NCBI GenBank assembly: GCA_922989275.2 | Contig: OV277864.1 | Location: 47,305,550-47,369,549 of the forward strand | DNA: 64,000 nt | Reading direction: 5' to 3' | Source of the DNA: Gari tellinella | Taxonomy: Eukaryota; Mollusca; Bivalvia; Cardiida; Psammobiidae | Part shown: piece after piece, positions 62,367-64,000 of the stretch | Layout: each line of letters opens with the position of its first letter | Numbering within the stretch: the first letter of the stretch is position 1 | The notes under the pieces: generated by a model | What the model saw: only the letters and a program-made list of their open reading frames with translations | Database searches by the model: none | Told to the model about the DNA's origin: nothing | Translations under genes and position numbers: made by a program

Positions 62367-62955
62367 TATTTAGTTATCAATAAATTCAATTTCTCGTATT
62401 TTAGATTTCAAACGAATGCTTGTATCTTTATTGATTACCTTTATTGTAGATTGAACGACTGACAAGATGAGATTTTAACAAGTACATTTTTAATTTTTTT
62501 AGTAAACCTTGCCTTACCATATCCTCGCCTGAAACTTCAAATAGACAATTCAAGTTTCAAACGAAAACAAGAATGTTGTTCTGTTTTGCAATAAGACACC
62601 CTCTCAACAGGGCCTACACAGTTTTCACAGGACAAATATACTTGTCATAGGTGCACTGTGTATATTTATATACATGTATGTTGCCTTCTTCAAAGGATAT
62701 CTTAATAACACGGTTGTACACGTAAGACTACAAAAATGATGGCGCTAAAGTCTATGTAAGCATCCGAACTTCATATTTATAGTCTAAAAGGACGTACTCA
62801 AACTGAACTTGAACAAATAGACTACAACTAGATATTGCCATCGTCAAAATGTTATTTTAGAATCCCTGGTATAGGCATATGTACACGTAGTTCAACAGGC
62901 TTGTGGCAAATGCTTTATATTCAAAATGTTTTGCCCTCTGGTCGCGAATTCGCTT
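62367..62955. other. No gene recognised
   Basis: AT-rich. An 86-codon minus frame (62857-63117) overlaps a hairpin remnant. Confidence 0.4.
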
Positions 62956-63118
62956 AGAATTTTTTGGCAAACAATTTGGATCCAGATAAGAGGCTGCATG
63001 ATGCGGCGTCTTCTCTGAATTCAAAATGTTTGACAATCGTCTGTAGGTTTCTTTCCTAATTAAATGTATAAAGCTAAACTTTTTTGCAGACGACAACTTC
63101 AAAGCAGACACAATCACA
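62956..63118. mobile_element. Decayed type-1 hairpin MITE
   Basis: AATTTGGATCCAGATAAGAGG with TGCATGATGCGGCGTC apex and TTCAAAATGTTTG, then TTGCAGACGACAACTTCAAAG. B/D-type; ends not resolved. Confidence 0.55.
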
Positions 63119-63184
63119 GTAGGATATTGCTTAACATTGATTGCTATTTGGTTATATATAAAACATGTGAGGATTCCGTTCGTA

Positions 63185-63430
63185 CAGTGGAGTAAACGTT
63201 ATTCTTTCCCCATAAACGCGTTTACGCTAAAACTATTACTTCTATTGCAAACAGTTTGGAGCCAGATCAGACGCCGGGTAACCCGTCGTCTGATCAGTCT
63301 CCGAACTGTTTGCCACCAAGATAAACATGAATTATCAGAATTGTCCAAAAGTTGCACTTTTCTACGTTTTAGTGTTTTGCGTTTGCGTTTCGTTTCGTTT
63401 AAACGGGAAAGAATAACGAATTATCCACTG
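63185..63430 (+). mobile_element. TA MITE, family A, 246 bp
   Basis: CAGTGGAGTAAACGTTATTC start, hairpin at 63248-63311 with one mismatch in the right arm (CCCGTCGTC), ACGAATTATCCACTG end, TA flanks. Confidence 0.9.
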
Positions 63431-63699
63431 TATTGGTCTGGGGTAGAGAAAACCGTCCCAAAGTTTATGAAATTATTTAACAGCTTCAAATGATGTGGGT
63501 GCCAAACACGTAGAATGTCAATAATTTCAGGTTTCAATTTGCAGGTTGGAATTTGAGAAAGAAAGGTTTTGATAAATGTATCGATTGAGAATAGAACAGC
63601 CCTGAAATGCAAACAGTTCCTCTAATACGATGACGAAGTATTTCTAATAGCGGACTATTACTGAAATTGGATATACTTGTCATCATACATGTACATGTA

Positions 63700-63934
63700 C
63701 CGTGCAGAAAACATTCTACCCCGTTTAAAACGCAAAAAGAACGCAAACTAAAATGTAGAAAAAGAGAACTTTTTATCAGTATTGGTTATTCATTTTAATA
63801 TGATCGGCAAACAGTTTGGAGCATGATCAGACGCCGGGTTACCCAGCGTCTGATCTTGCTCTAAACTTTATTCAATAGCAATAGTACTTAAAAGTAAACG
63901 CGTTCAATCGGGCGGAATAACGTCTTCTCCACTG
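63700..63934 (-). mobile_element. TA MITE, family A
   Basis: CCGTGCAGAAAACATTCTAC start, hairpin at 63809-63868 (GCCGGGTTACCCAGC), CGTCTTCTCCACTG end. Confidence 0.78.
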
Positions 63935-63979
63935 ATTTACTGAAATTGGATATGTTTTCATAACACATGTAGGAGTGTA

Positions 63980-64000
63980 ACTAAGTGGAGAAATCGTTAT
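63980..64000. mobile_element. Family A tip cut by window end
   Basis: AAGTGGAGAAATCGTTAT matches the start of family A. Confidence 0.5.

Noticed and set aside
1..64000. Type-1 hairpins as bacterial-type terminators or attenuators
   Set aside because: They are cores of transposable elements in a eukaryotic genome, and no adjacent genes exist.

Overview
This is an AT-rich eukaryotic window with no protein-coding gene that I can support. It reads as bivalve mollusc genomic DNA, either intergenic or a very large intron. The best clues are two long elements built like the pearl/HINE (Helentron-related) repeats of bivalves: a short 5' hairpin, a central array of ~165-bp tandem repeats, a GAC microsatellite, and a 3' stem-loop. 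tRNA-derived SINEs and very dense short inverted-repeat elements fit the same picture. I cannot name the species. Every open frame of 60-190 codons that I examined is either a translation of repeats or unconvincing. The only protein homology I recognise is a broken Tc1-like transposase on the minus strand near 20.4-20.8 kb.

Most of the window is non-autonomous DNA transposons (MITEs), often nested. Letters are my own labels. Family A: ends CAGTGGAGAA..., TA target duplication, Tc1/mariner-like; eleven copies are exactly 246 bp and there are dozens of older or broken ones. Family C: ends CAGTAAAACCTC, TA, pogo-like, usually 206 bp. Family D: ends CAGTGCTCCCTC, TA, pogo-like, ~347 bp. Family E: ends CAGTGYAACCCC, TA, ~356 bp. 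Families B, F, G, K and L: TTAA target duplication and CCC...GGG ends, piggyBac-like, ~155-255 bp. Families I, N, P, Q, S and others have fewer copies. Three diverged ~280-bp repeats (R) lie at 49.4, 52.3 and 55.6 kb.

Layout: 1-12.5 kb is a dense, nested A/B/C/D/F field with one SINE at 1.5 kb and a 1.4-kb TIR element (N) at 6.4-7.8 kb. 12.5-16 kb holds B, F, A and a 601-bp TIR element (S). 16.0-17.8 kb is the first HINE. 18-26 kb has SINEs, the transposase pseudogene, retroposon 3' ends and a 326-bp direct repeat that is identical in both copies. 26-38 kb is a second MITE field. 38.4-41.5 kb is the second HINE, inserted inside a TTAA MITE. 41.5-46 kb is dense A/B/G/K. 46.9-49.3 kb holds two ~1-kb TIR elements with tRNA-like internal promoters. 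49.4-64 kb is a mixed field of A, C, E, F, I and R.

The most notable feature is that families with different ends and different target sites carry the same kinds of perfect hairpin in the middle. Type 1 is based on CAAACAGTTTGGA..TGATCAGACGCC and occurs in A, B, D, G, K and L. Type 2 is based on GCTTAAAGCAGG..GAAAGTAAAGCAGAA and occurs in F and E, with a related form in C. The arms often differ between copies by mirrored changes that keep the palindrome perfect, while other copies have lost one arm cleanly. Families D and E look like composites: a TTAA element landed in a TA element and the pair was then amplified as one unit.
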